Shown: positions 36,486 through 47,760 of the stretch, piece after piece
Numbering within the stretch: position 1 is the stretch's first letter
Layout: every line of letters starts with the position of its first letter
Source of the DNA: Funneliformis mosseae
Taxonomy: Eukaryota; Glomeromycota; Glomeromycetes; Glomerales; Glomeraceae
Assembly (NCBI GenBank): GCA_910592005.1
Contig: CAJVPP010000087.1
Location: 1-50,265, forward strand
Direction of reading: 5' to 3'
DNA length: 50,265 nt
Notes under the pieces: generated by a model
Seen by the model: the letters and a program-made list of their open reading frames with translations, nothing else
Database searches by the model: none
Told to the model about the DNA's origin: nothing
Translations under genes and position numbers: made by a program

Positions 36486-38948
36486 TAAAAATAGATTTTA
36501 TAGTATAGTTTTTAATAGAAATCTGATTTTATAAGTATATAAAACAAAGTATTTTAATAGATAAGACTTTGTGTAAATTTTTATAATACAACATACATAG
36601 CTAAGTATAAAAATTCAATTATACTAATAATATATGTAATATACTATTAAAATAAAATTAAAAGATTCTAAAAAAAGCTTAATAAATCATATATAATTCT
36701 TTTGTTATATATAAGGTTGCTTGTTTAAACTTATTTTAAATTTAACAAAATGTTTAAACTATAGTTTCACTAATTTTTTACTAAGGTTTTAATATAGTTT
36801 TACATTTTTATAAGCTTTAATATAATTTTACCTTTTTCAGAATTTCATAGATTTTTAATAAGGTTTTAATATAATTTTGTTAAATTTTATTTTTTTTCTA
36901 TTTAGACAACTTGCAAAACCTCTAAGTTTTATCTAGCAATTTAGTTACATATAATAATTTTCTTTTATTAAAACAACATTTGTACTAATAATAGAAATAA
37001 GAATAGTAAAGATTTATCTAAAAAATTACGTAAAAAGATATAGAAAATTATAGATCACATTTGCATAAATATCTATTAATTCTAAATTTAAATGAAGAGT
37101 ATTTAATAAATGTTTAAATATAAAAATAAGCTGTAATAAAAATCTACAAATTTTGTAATAGTACTTATTAATATACTTCTAAATATATCTTTAAAAAAAT
37201 AGTATAATAATAGTTATTAGAAATTATGAGCATAACTAGCTCATAAAAATATTTTAATTATATTTATTGAGAAGTATTAAAATTTGATTTTTATATAAAT
37301 TTTTTCATTCTTGACTTAATCTTATTACTTATATTATTTTATTAAAACTAATATTATTTTAAAGTGAAAATTTCAGAAAATACTAAATGGGTAAGAGAAT
37401 CCAAATTGAAAAAACTGTTTAAAATCAAATAGAAATATCTGAGTAAACATGATATAAATTTGAATAATACTTATTCAACTAAATATTCAAAATTGAATTT
37501 GTGGCTATTCATATTTTTTAACAAATCAGTTTATAATTTGTAAATATTAATTCTTTAACTAAATTATAATTATCTTTTATATTAAAATATATACATAAAA
37601 TACTTAATTTTATTATAAAAACTATAACAATTTCTGAAACTAAAAATACAGATTTAACTAAAATTTAAAAAAATCATATTATTATTTATGACTGATTTTA
37701 TTAATGTAATAGAAAAGACTTTAAGATTTTAAAGAAATATAAAAAAATTAAAAATTCTTAATAAGTTGAACAAAATTTTTTGTTAATTAAAAATATAGTT
37801 CAGAAAATTAAAATATATTAGTATCAATGTACTATATCATTAATATATAAAAATTATTTTAATATATAAAGATATTTAAATTAAAAGTAAATAATTTATT
37901 CAATAATTTTATTTTTTATTTGTAAAATTTACATTATACTTTTAGAAAATGTGAAAATTTTATATCATATGAGTTTTTCTATTTGTCATGCTACATGTAT
38001 AATAAAATTAGTAAATAAAAAATAAAATAAAAAAATAAAATAAAATAATAAAAAAAAAATTTATTTATTTATATTTATTGATTTAAATAAAAAATTTCAC
38101 TTCAGACTTAAATAATTTTTATTTTCTAGTTTAATTTATAATATATACTTATTAAATTTATAATATTATTAAAAGAGTATTTGGTTTTCTAGAAAATATT
38201 AAAAATTATTATTTTAAAGTATTTGTTATAATGCTAATTTTAATTGTAATGAATAATTTTTATAAATTTAAAAAAAAATGTTGATAATAACAGAAAGACT
38301 TTTAAGGTGATAGAAATTCTGTAATTAAAAAATATGATATAGTAACATATAGAAATAAATAAAAATATGTTAAATAATATAATAAAAATCAAGATTTTGA
38401 GAAAGTTGTATAAAATTAAATAAGTTTTTATTTTTAATATAGACCTAATGTAGAATTAATATTAAATATATTTTTATATAAAAATTTTAGTATAATATAT
38501 AAATCATTAAAATTTTAGATATTTAAAATTTCATAAGTATTTAATTGATTAATTATTTATCTAATCTAATTTTTTGTGTAAAATTAATGAAGCTAATGCA
38601 TTGTAGCATATTGTATAATTGTGATTTTTTAATAATTATATTAGAAAAGTTCTATTCTAAAATAGTTAAGTTAAGATTATAAGATACAAATTATACAAGA
38701 TAAGTGAACATTTATGGAAATAATGAAGTAAATTTTTCTACAATATTTATAATTATAAAGTATGAAAGAAATTGTCTATATCTATGCAATTACTTTGATC
38801 TCAAACAAGTGTAAGAATACTTGATATTATAAAATTAATTTATTCTTTATGTTTTTTAAACTGCAATTTCAAAGTATATTTATCATAATTTTTATTTACA
38901 TATTGAATTATATTGAATTATGATTAGAATAATAATTATGCATTTATA

Positions 38949-38950
<2 letters not shown>
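36486..38950. other. AT-rich decayed sequence
   Basis: A/T-rich with stops in all frames. Short protein-like islands exist, for example plus strand 37366-37510 (KVKISENTKWVRESKLKKLF), perhaps the rest of the degraded MULE-like element, but they cannot be joined. The right edge, TTATGCATTTATACAT at 38935-38950, is the pre-insertion flank of the LINE that follows. Confidence 0.4.
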
Positions 38951-38987
<37 letters not shown>

Positions 38988-39689
38988 CGATGTAGCACTG
39001 CCAATAATTTTATTAAATTTATATATAAAGAAATACAAAGTAAATCGAAAATAAATCTATGCTAAGTACTAGCTATTTCTTGTAATTATATTACAAACCC
39101 GTTTGAATCGACCTATCATCATCTTTTCCCTCTATCAACTCCACTAAGTGCATACTTAATGAAAATTAACATCAGCAAAGAAAGATAAAGAAGACGTCAG
39201 TGCTTATCTAAAAATCTGAGAATGCGTAGCCAAATTTATTCACATGATGTATCCAAGTCTTTCAATTAAAAGAGGGCTTAATGTCTGTCTGTGAGGCAGG
39301 GGTGAACTGGCACTTTGTTTACGCTTGTCTTATTTAGTAATGCCCATTGAATGCTCTTTAGCGATCAATAAGTTGCAACGATGTTTCCAGACGTCATTGT
39401 ATAGTTTTTGGTAGAAAAGAAGCAGCGAGCATGAAACAATGGAGAGGTATCACTCTTTATTGCCAGTTATTTTATGAATAATATCTATCAGAGAAGACAA
39501 GATTCTAGAATGAATGATATCTGTATAGCCATTGGAAGCATTGGAAGGTGATGCAAAGATTGTGTTGAGAACATCCTCTAGTTCAGTTTAGTGCGCTGTA
39601 TATCTGGTTCTGTATGCAGAGCTTAGCTGGTCAACCAAATTGTGTTTGGTAGCCAAGATCGTGTTTATAATATTCGAAGAATACGATAG

Positions 39690-40140
39690 ACAAGTCTAAA
39701 TATGGAAAGCAGTTTCAATAGCGTCATTGCAACCTACACAAGGCCAGTGTTCATATAAGTCAGGTCATAATAATGTGAGGTGTGACAGTGTAGGAAGTTC
39801 ATCGATGAAGTTCTTAATAATGAATGATTTGAGCTTATATGAAGCAAAGGATGTGAAGAGGGAAGAGGTGTTCATCGAAAAAAGTTTTCAGATAGCGAAC
39901 CAATTGATAGATTTGTTAGTGGTGAGTACTCTGAGTTCATCATTCCTGTTCAAATCCAGAAAGTTGCTGAAAGCTTGTGCAGCAAATAATTGCTTAAGAA
40001 AACTTCTAATAGAGACCTCGATAGTAATATTATCAAAGCAAAATGAAAGATCTGACGAGGGAACATTATTAAGTAACAAGGATAGAGAAGGTGTATTGCG
40101 TCCTTCTTTAGCTAACCTATCTGCTATTTCATTGTAATGA
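39690..40140 (-). pseudogene. LINE ORF: end of RNase H and Cys/His knuckle
   Basis: On the minus strand the segment begins NHYNEIADRLAKEGRNTPSL, the last catalytic Asp region of RNase H. It continues through LKQLFAAQAFSNFLDLNR to INWFA, then a stop, then FIDELPTL and, after a frameshift, HWPCVGCNDAIETAFHI-stop-TC. The Cys/His pattern C-x2-C-x8-H-x3-C is a typical C-terminal knuckle of such elements. The stop replaces the Trp expected between His-Ile and Thr-Cys, which a G-to-A change would produce. Confidence 0.7.
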
Positions 40141-40202
40141 TTACCAGCGTGTGCTTTGATTTTGTGAAATGAAACTTAGAGGTTGAGGTGATCAGTGATA
40201 TA

Positions 40203-40545
40203 TCAGATCATATTCCAGATCATGTAATTAAAAACTTTTTCAAGCTTTCTCAGAGAAAAATGATTAAAGAGCACATATTTGTTAAAACCATGAATTGTTG
40301 CCTGACTATCTAAGTAGATGTCTACCTTTGCGTTGTTTGGAGATACTATGAGAGCGGTGAGGAGAGCATACATTTCAGCGCGCGTAAAGAGGGCCAATTT
40401 GTAAGTGAGGCTTTGAAGGTAGATAGACTGTTGTCAGGTTGTAAGCAAATCTAACTGAATCCTATTTTACAGTTTTCAGTCCGAGATCCTATTAAGGAGC
40501 CATCTGTGTAGAATGTTAAAGCTGTTATACCAATGAAGGTGGTTT
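40203..40545 (-). pseudogene. LINE ORF: RNase H N-terminal half
   Basis: Reading the minus strand from 40545: TALTFYTDGSLIGSRTENCK, a TAG where Trp would fit (FS-stop-IC), then after a frame change TRAEMYALLTALIVSPNNAK and VDIYLDSQATIHGFNKYV. The first Asp (DGS), the Glu (AEM) and the second Asp (LDS) of RNase H are all present, so inactivation came from stops and shifts rather than loss of catalytic residues. Confidence 0.75.
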
Positions 40546-42194
40546 GTAATTGTTTGAGTTTGGGTAAGTGCATTGATGGCTGGATAAGAAGGTCAATGAT
40601 ATTATCAGTGAACAGAATATTTGGAGAAGGGTCATTGTATGGTTTGTGAAAAATTGTGTTAGTGATATGAGAAATTTCCCTAAATGATTGTTTAGGTTAG
40701 TTCTTAACTGTATGTGATTATTTAGGAATGGTTTGAATTAAGTAGGCCATGGCGTAAGGAATACTAATGATGCAATGTCCAGATGAAACAGTCTGTCTAC
40801 TAAGAGGACAACCAGAGCATTTAACTAACTGGCAAATATTGTTATTATTAGTGTTGTGGGTGAAATAGTGACAGATGAGATGGTTACTATTAAAGACATC
40901 AGCTATTATTTTTCCAAAGGTAGGACCATTAAGCGTTGGGTTTCAGGTTGATACTATTTCTTTTGCTTGGCTATTTAAGGTAGGCACTTGAGAAATGGTT
41001 TTGTAACATGGTACGGGGGAAGCTAGTCTGAATTCTGATTTGATCAATCTATGTGTGTGATTAACTAAAACTATGTTGTCTAATCTATAGAAAAAGTTAG
41101 ATGAACCAAATCGTTTTGACTGGTGGTCAAAGTCTCTAAGAAGGAAGTCAGAAGTAGTAATTAAATGGCAACCTGTGAAAGAGATTAGTTGATCTAAAAA
41201 ATATAAGTTATGATTAGTGAGAATCTTGTGATATTGTTTCAGTAAACTACTAGAAAGGATTTTTGTGATGGGTATAGTGCCTCCTGTAATTTTGTTCATG
41301 AGGAGGGGGAAAACATTAGTAGAGAATTTTGAGAATGTAGAGTTAATAAGGGAAAGGGAGGCACCAATTAAGTTTTTATGTGAATTTTTGTTGAAAGAAT
41401 GTGGCCAAAAATTTAGGAGGGATGTAGCAAGAATATTGCTTGACTGTAATTGGTAAAGTCGAATTAATGAGATGTTCTTGTAAAGGAATGAGTTATTAAA
41501 TTGGTAAATAAGGGTAGTTGAAAGGGATTTAATTTGCAGTGATCAAAGGTCATTTAAATTATAGAAATGTTTGAAGTTCAAAAGAGTGTTGGGGAGAGTA
41601 AGGGCGAATTTATTTTTATATTTGAAAAGTGAACGTATAGGAGCGAAAATTTTATGACATTCATTTTTCAAAAGGGGTGTCAGCTGCATACAATACTCTA
41701 ACAGGAGACATAAAACCATATTGATAATATACAAAAGTTGTTTGTCTGTTAATGGTTTATATCTCATAGAGGTGATGAAATGGTTCACATTGAACGCAAG
41801 CTGTTTCTTGATGAACGATTGAGCTCTCTAGCTGTTAATCTACACGCCTAAGAAACGTAATGATCCTTCTTCAGAAGTAATATTGATAGTGGTTGAGCTA
41901 AATTTGATAGAAACAGGGAGGACATCAACATGGCAGGTCATCAAAAGTTTCGATTTGTCTTTGTTGAGTGCAGATCTGGTGAGACTATAAAATTCATCAG
42001 CAATGAGTAAAATTTCTTTTAGATCTTATTTGGAACTAGCCACCCAGTTTGTATCATCTATAAAAGCGAGTGACGAAACGGAAGCTGATATAGTGGAGGT
42101 ATTCATGGAGGCGATATTGAAGATCCAAGTATGATCAATTGTATCCTTTATTAAGGGAGCCTACTTCGCAGAGTAAGGGATCCAGGTAGATACA

Positions 42195-42853
42195 TCACAT
42201 TAAAGGGGAAATAACTTCTCCTTGGTCAATACCTATCTTGAAATCGTATAAGTCAGTGGTTTTCTGTGCGGTAAATACAGCGTTTCTTCTTAAGGTAAAG
42301 AGGTTTATAATGAGTTCAATAGCTAGAGTAGGGACTTTGATCCTGTTTAAGACAAGACGAAGGTAGGACAAGTCTACACAATCGTAAGCTTTGAAAATTC
42401 TTATAATAAAATCCAAATTTCTTTATTGTTCTCGATAGCATTCTCTAATAACATATTGATAATTTTTATAGGTGGTTCCGTTGATCCTCCTGGCAATTCA
42501 GCGAAGTTGCCTTCCTTGAGAATGTTGTGGTTGGCTAAGATGCGGAAGAGTCTATTGGTGATAATCTTAATAAGGCCTTTACGTGCAGTTTCGAGTAGCG
42601 TAATGGATCTAGTCTTGGTTATGTCACATTTCCATTCCATAGATTTGAGAATGGGATAAATGTAGGCGATTTTCCATTCGTTAGGAATGTCACCTATTGT
42701 GAAGCACATGCAGATGAGTTTCCAAAGAAGTCGCTGAAGCTTGTCTCCAAGGTAAGCAATCATTTCATTGGTAATACCAGAGGGACCAGCTGCTTTATTA
42801 TTAGGAAGTGTTCTAAGGACAGCAAGCCATTCATCATATGTGAGAGGTTGCAT
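42195..42853 (-). pseudogene. LINE ORF: reverse transcriptase fingers and palm
   Basis: Two open pieces, 42401-42853 and 42195-42416, join by a frame change at about 42396-42410. The first carries the RT fingers signature (TLPNNKAAGPSGITNEMI, IGDIPNEWKIAYIYPILKS, ARKGLIKIITNRL, GNFAELPGGSTE). The second has KAYDCVDLSYLRLVLNRIKV and GIDQGEVISPLM. The remaining palm motif FIDDTNWVASS follows at 42040-42064 in yet another frame. The spacing fits a full RT palm. Confidence 0.8.
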
Positions 42854-43475
42854 GAGATTGGAATAGTGTTGTTCATTAACGTAGTTCTTTGATTTATATT
42901 GTTCAGACTATCTGGGAGGCATAGGGTACGCTGAGGTTGAGGGAACAGCGAAGTTTTGGAAATGATTAATTGTGGCACTCTTGATTTCCTCTGGTTTGAT
43001 GGTAAAATATTTGTCATCTGAATTCTTGTTCGTGATAAGTAGTCGATCGAGTACAATGGATCATTTCTTCCAATTCAAGATAGAGGCAATCATTTAGAGG
43101 GGTCATCTTGCAGGTTATCACATTGCTTGTTTATAAAGGACTTGATAGCTGATTCTTTCCTTTTTTGTATTTTGAGTTTAGCTAATGCTATTAAGGATTT
43201 GTGGAGATCTTTAATTTTTAACTTGACGTTATTGATGTTATCAAGTCGTAGAGCAGTAGGAAAAGAACATATGGGAAGTTTTAATTCAGTGATCAGCTTT
43301 TCTATACTGTCCTTGATATAGAACCATTCAAGAGGTTCAGGTCAGCAGTTTGTTCGTAAAATTAAGTCTTTAAACTGGAGCAGGAATGAGCCAACTTTCC
43401 TGGTTGCAAAGAATGAGAGGGATTGGTCAAGAGGTCATTTATCATTTTGTTGCGGGGAAATCCAAACTTGAGGTA

Positions 43476-43502
43476 CAGACCCCCGCCAAAAGTTTCCGAA
43501 CG
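43476..43502 (+). repeat. Left terminal inverted repeat of the Tc1-like element
   Basis: 27 bp from CAGACCCCC to TTTCCGAACG. The flanking dinucleotide on the left is TA. Confidence 0.85.
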
Positions 43503-43683
43503 TCATCTTTCGGCTATTTCATACCGAATACATCATATGACTGTATAATACTGCGGTCATGTAATGTACCTGACCTTGTTTGCTTGAATCAAAACCAAAT
43601 AAAAGCGTGTTTGGTTTGTTTATTTTGATTTTTAACCAAAATAAAATTTACCTTCTGAAAACCACGAAAATGTTCAAAGAACA

Positions 43684-43929
43684 ATGCGGCAGTATATATT
43701 TTGCCGTCAACATGACAATAGTTACTGGGCTATTGCCGCAAATATCGGTTATGGATTTTTAATAGCATTTAGAACTTTAAAAAGAATGGATGACACTGGA
43801 ACCGTTAATTCGAGACTTCATTCTAGTTGACCATTCTTAATTAAAGATTCACAGCAAAGCCAGCTGAAGCGATTTATCGCAGTGAATTCGGGCTGTGATG
43901 AAGCAAATAAAGGCCTGACCAAGTACTAA
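43684..43929 (+). pseudogene. Tc1-like transposase N-terminal HTH remnant
   Basis: An 82-codon frame with one internal TGA (43828-43830). It reads RQYIFCRQHDNSYWAIAANI, then AFRTLKRMDDTGTVNSRLHS, then S-stop-PFLIKDSQQSQLKRF, and ends at TAA. The middle is the familiar Tc1 pattern of recognition helix, KRxxxTGTVxxRxxSxRP, where the stop sits at the expected Arg of the SxRP turn. A CGA to TGA change explains it. No DDE triad follows: the next 100 bp are A/T-rich and lead straight into the right terminal repeat. Confidence 0.7.
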
Positions 43930-44030
43930 TTATTTAGTACCAAATATGTAGCATATCGTACATTAATAAATAAATTAATAAATTTTTTTAATAAACTTTA
44001 AAATTTTAAGTTTTACATTGAGCCAAAAAG

Positions 44031-44057
44031 CGTTCGAAAACTTTTAGCAGGGGTCTG
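44031..44057 (-). repeat. Right terminal inverted repeat of the Tc1-like element
   Basis: The reverse complement reads CAGACCCCTGC ... TTTTCGAACG and matches the left repeat at 24 of 27 positions. The flanking dinucleotide on the right is TA. Confidence 0.85.
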
Positions 44058-44349
44058 TATTACCTGTAGGTCTTACAAATTATTTTATAAAATATGATAA
44101 TGATAAAATATATGGTGATGCATGTTATCATTTTTTTGTGAAATTTTATTTGAATCATGGAAATCACATAGTATAGCTCATATATACCATGTAGGATTTG
44201 CTTGAAATGCATGTATTTTTTTTTCAGAAATACAAAATTTTTTAAAAGCAAATTCAACTACATGCAATGGAAATAAATTTTAAATATTTTGGCAATCATG
44301 CGATGATTTTATTTATTTAGGATTAACCTTAATTTTGTTAATTTAAAAT

Positions 44350-46051
44350 TGGCAAAATTTTTATTTAGATTATCCTTTATGTTTATGGATATTTTCTACT
44401 GCTTTTCTTGAACATATATTTGGTTATACATAATGAATTATCGAAGATTTTACTGTATTAGATTTTTTATTGATGAATAAAAAAATTTTAAAAACTATTA
44501 TAATTGAAATGAAAGGTTTGTAACTTAATTAAATTTTATCGATTATTAATTAAATAATTTAAATATTAATTTATAAATACAATTTTTAGGTGACTTGATT
44601 AGGTCAGATAATAATGATGAATATAATATTAAATTAATTACAGCTAAAGAAAAATTACCAGAAAATTTATTAAATTTTCCATTAATTTATGAAATTGATA
44701 ATATGATAACGAAGGTATATTATATTATTTACTTTTAGTTATTTAATTATAAATTATTATTTATTTATTACTTATTATACTACTATTATATTACTAAATA
44801 TAAAGACTTTAAACACTATGAATAATATACTTTATAACCTTAATATAAAAGTGAATCAAAATTTTTCAGCACTAATTCAGAAATCTTTATATTCACTTAA
44901 AAAAGAAAGTAATCACAATATTATAGTAGAGACAACTAATTCTGATAATAAACTTGACATAGAAATAGAATTAGCAGAATCTAATCTATTAGACGAATTA
45001 TGTAATATTGGTGAGTTATTACCTGACATTAAAAGCGAATATTGGATTAATCTAATTTACCTGAAAATATTAATTTTCCTAATGATAATTTAAATGAATT
45101 AATAATGAAAATATATAATCAACTTCAGAATTAGTGTTTGCAAAAAGGATTTTTTGAAAAAATGAATAGAATATTCAGAAAAAAACATGAAATAAATCAA
45201 TTAACTGTAATGCAAATTATGTCTGATTGTTGAGGTAACTTTCTTTTATAAATTTTTATTTTTTTATTTCTAATATTTATAGTTTATTTGTTTAAATTTA
45301 GAATGATACGATCAATATACTCAAAAAGAAAAAAGAAAATTGAAAATAAAGTTACATTTAATGAAAATAATCTTGTAGTAATTCTGAATTAGGTACAATA
45401 GATATTATAGCAGCTGTTCATCAAGATCAGTTAAGTAATACTAAATAACAAATAAGGATAAAGGGACAAATTACATAATAGAAAACTGCATGTAAAAAGG
45501 TTTTTAATTCTATAAAATAAATTCACAATCTTTTAAATTTAAGCGAGAAGATTTTTATTACTATTGTGAAAGTAGTTATTCTATTGTAATTGCTGAAATC
45601 ATTGCAGTATTTGAGGTAAATTATTTAAATTTCTGTTAAATTTATTATATATCTTATATCCTCTAATTATTTTATTCTTCACATTATTCAAGAAATGTGA
45701 ATCAAGTTACATCTATGTAGATCTATTTTATGATTTAAATGAAGGAAGAATTCACGCACATCTATATGATTTTAAGTTAGATTCAGAGCATGAATTCATT
45801 CTTATTATAAGCCAAAATTGCATATAATTCATATGTGAATCTAATCCATTTATATTTATTATACATTTAGGTTCTGTATCAGAAAAATATCATGATACTT
45901 CTCGCTGGTTAGGAAAAACAGTAAAGTTGAAAGAACTTTAATATGCAATATATTCTCATTTTATTAAAAAATCTCGTAAACTTGAGCAATCTATTAAAGA
46001 AGTAAAAAAAATCATACGAGCAAGAAAAAATAATTCTAATGATAATGAATA
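44350..46051 (+). pseudogene. Decayed intron-containing gene of a multicopy family
   Basis: Protein-like exons joined by conserved-looking introns. An exon ending at 44515 begins DYPLCLWIFSTAFLEHIFGY and has two stops (TAA TGA). Intron 44516-44589 (GTTTGT...TAG) leads to exon 44590-44714 (GDLIRSDNNDEYN ... IDNMITK), intron 44715-44805 (GTATAT...AAG) and exon 44806 onward (TLNTMNNILYNLNIK ... SEYW). A frameshift follows near 45050 (LPENINFPNDNLNELI), then FFEKMNRIFRKKHEINQLTV. Further open islands are FKREDFYYYCESSYSIVIAE (about 45540-45615) and, after another intron-like stretch, YIYVDLFYDLNEGRIHAHLY to KKIIRARKNNSNDNE-stop (46051). The EHxFG segment resembles a large Rhizophagus family of uncertain function, possibly transposon-derived. 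Frameshifts and stops make it a pseudogene. Confidence 0.5.
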
Positions 46052-46303
46052 ACTTTTAAAATAGTTTTTTTTTCTATTGAATTTATCAATAAATTTTATC
46101 GTATATTGTTATAGCTTTAATTAAACTTAGTTTGTATACTTTATTATAAAATGAAATTTCTATTTAAAGTTCTATAATATATAAAATAATAAATTTTAAG
46201 ATTCGTATACACTTTATATTAAAATTTTGATGTACACTTATATGAATATCAAAGATAAAGGTTTATATATATGTTATACTGATATTTAGAGATTCTAAGT
46301 TAG

Positions 46304-47612
46304 ACTTCATTATTAAAATGGGAGTTAGCAGTAGATAGAATAGCATTATCATTTGGTTAAACACAAAATGGTGAAAAAATGATACCAGTGATGATAGTAC
46401 TAACTGTTGATGTATTCGATTCAGTAATAGACTAACTCAATAATGAAGTAGGACAAACACCTAGTTACCTTGATGATAATGATGAGAAAATGGTTGATTT
46501 CTTGGATAAGGTACATAAGAAAAGTATTAGCAATGAGATTAGAGAGAAGAGGCGAGAAAAGAAGTAGAAAAATCAAGAGGCACTTGTAATTTCTCAGGAT
46601 GTGACTAAAATTTCTGAGGTTACAGATATATTAATTTTAGAGCAAGATGAGTAAGACTTATCACAATCTTATAAGATTAGTTCTGAAAACATAAGATCAG
46701 CATTTGCATTTTATCAAAGTAACTACAAGTTAGTGTATTCAAATTAGAATATAATCTTGAAAACTGTGAAGATTCTTTACAATTGGAGTCATATGACATT
46801 AAAGAATCTCAGTATAATGAAGTTATTGTCAAGTTGGATAAAAATATAATTGTGAAATAGAAGTTAAAGCAACAGTTATCATCATATACATATATATCTA
46901 CATCAAATTAAACTTTAGAAGAACAGGATCCATCTTCAGATATTGCACAAAATATAGTTTGCATGTTTAGGAAAGCTAATAAGCTTGGTCAAGAAGCAAT
47001 TTTATACTGGTGCTACTTTATAGAAAAATATGACAAAAGGATTGATAACCTTGTTGTTAGTGAAGTTAAAAAAAACTGTAATATCTATTGTATACTAAGA
47101 AATCAAATAGCTTTTACTTAATATAATAGGTATGAATTTACGTCAAAAAATCCTTAAGGCTAGAAAATTATATAAATTATTCAATATATTAAAAATAGAG
47201 AAAATTAACAGATCTCTTATAGTGCAAATGCTATTTTGAGTCTCAGTTATCCATAAATACAAAATATTATAGACTATGTGAATTTAGTAACAAGTTCACA
47301 TAATGAAACTGTGAAGATTCTTCATAATCAAAGTTATGTAACTTCAAAAATTAATCTGACTAATATATTAAAAGTATCTTAATCTAAGCTAATTTATGAT
47401 CGATCCTATTTTTGTAGCAAAATATTAGATTAATATTTTAATTTATATAGAGAATTTAGTAGTGAAAATTTGATTATTATGGCATTACCGATAAGATATC
47501 ATGCTTATTATACAAATTAAATTATGATGAAGAAGAAAGTATAAAAGGTAGATATACATCTGAATTCTATTTTATTAAATATGAACAGTATGAAATTAAG
47601 ATAACTGCATAG
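46304..47612 (+). pseudogene. Decayed gene, multicopy family with Cys-rich C-terminus
   Basis: One frame from 46304 to about 46740 reads LAVDRIALSFG, NGEKMIPVMIVLTVDVFDSV, VGQTPSYLDDNDEKMVDFLD, KVHKKSISNEIREKRREKK and SSENIRSAFAFYQSNYKL. It is broken only by TAA/TAG at 46358, 46433, 46565 and 46652. Later pieces shift frame: KANKLGQEAILYWCYFIEKY (about 46970-47030), NLRQKILKARKLYKLFNILK (about 47135-47195) and YSANAILSLSYP. The end reads REFSSEN, then YYGIT, SCLLYKLNYDEEESIKGRYT and FYFIKYEQYEIKITA-stop at 47612. That C-terminus fits a CPLCxLDH...GxYFIxC zinc-ribbon-like ending I recall from many Rhizophagus proteins; here several Cys are already lost. Function unknown. Confidence 0.5.
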
Positions 47613-47760
47613 TTTCTATTTTATAATACTACATTTACTCATATTCAATATGCGATATTTTTTTTACAGGACTAATTCGTGTTAACTATTACTAAATTAA
47701 ATTAACTTGCATTCATATAAAAAGGTAATATAACTAAGATCAATAAAATATTAATTTCTA

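Larger units (their letters stand above)
38951..43473 (-). mobile_element. 5'-truncated LINE (non-LTR retrotransposon), inactive
   Basis: On the minus strand the order is RT, RNase H, Cys/His zinc knuckle, 3' UTR, AATAAA (about 39008-39014) and a 30-nt poly(A) (38951-38980). RT: thumb/finger region at 42401-42853 (PNNKAAGPSGITNEMIAYL ... GDIPNEWK), motif A KAYD at 42381-42392, motif B QGEVISPL near 42205-42225 and motif C FIDD at 42053-42064. RNase H: YTDGS at 40496-40510, RAEMYALL near 40360-40385, YLDSQAT near 40300-40325 and NEIADRL near 40110-40140. The zinc knuckle CVGC ... H ... C lies at about 39700-39745. The frame is broken many times, for example stop plus 1-nt shift just before KAYD, and stops where Trp is expected after SPLM and in HI-stop-TC. 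No endonuclease domain precedes the RT, so the 5' end is missing. The family resembles the abundant RT/RNase H elements of Rhizophagus. Confidence 0.85.
43476..44057 (+). mobile_element. Tc1/mariner-like deletion derivative nested at the LINE's 5' end
   Basis: The element is 582 bp long and flanked by TA on both sides (43474-43475, 44058-44059). Its 27-bp terminal inverted repeats begin CAGACCCCCGCCAAAAGTTT on the left and, read inward, CAGACCCCTGCTAAAAGTTT on the right. They differ at three positions, all C versus T. The TA target and tip are typical of Tc1/mariner. It keeps only the N-terminal helix-turn-helix part of a transposase and lacks the DDE domain, so it is non-autonomous. It directly abuts the 5' end of the LINE (GAGGTA junction), so it is at least as young as that sequence if the LINE continues past it. 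Confidence 0.88.

Noticed and set aside
38920..38950. Target-site duplication for the LINE.
   Set aside because: The sequence next to the poly(A) was not found again near the 5' boundary (43474 or just right of 44059), so no duplication is claimed.
46304..46740. Reassigned genetic code (TAA/TAG read as Gln), since one long frame is broken only by TAA/TAG.
   Set aside because: The intact genes in the window use TAA or TAG as terminators, the same pseudogene also has frameshifts, and nearby frames have stops at positions that do not suit Gln. Decay is simpler.
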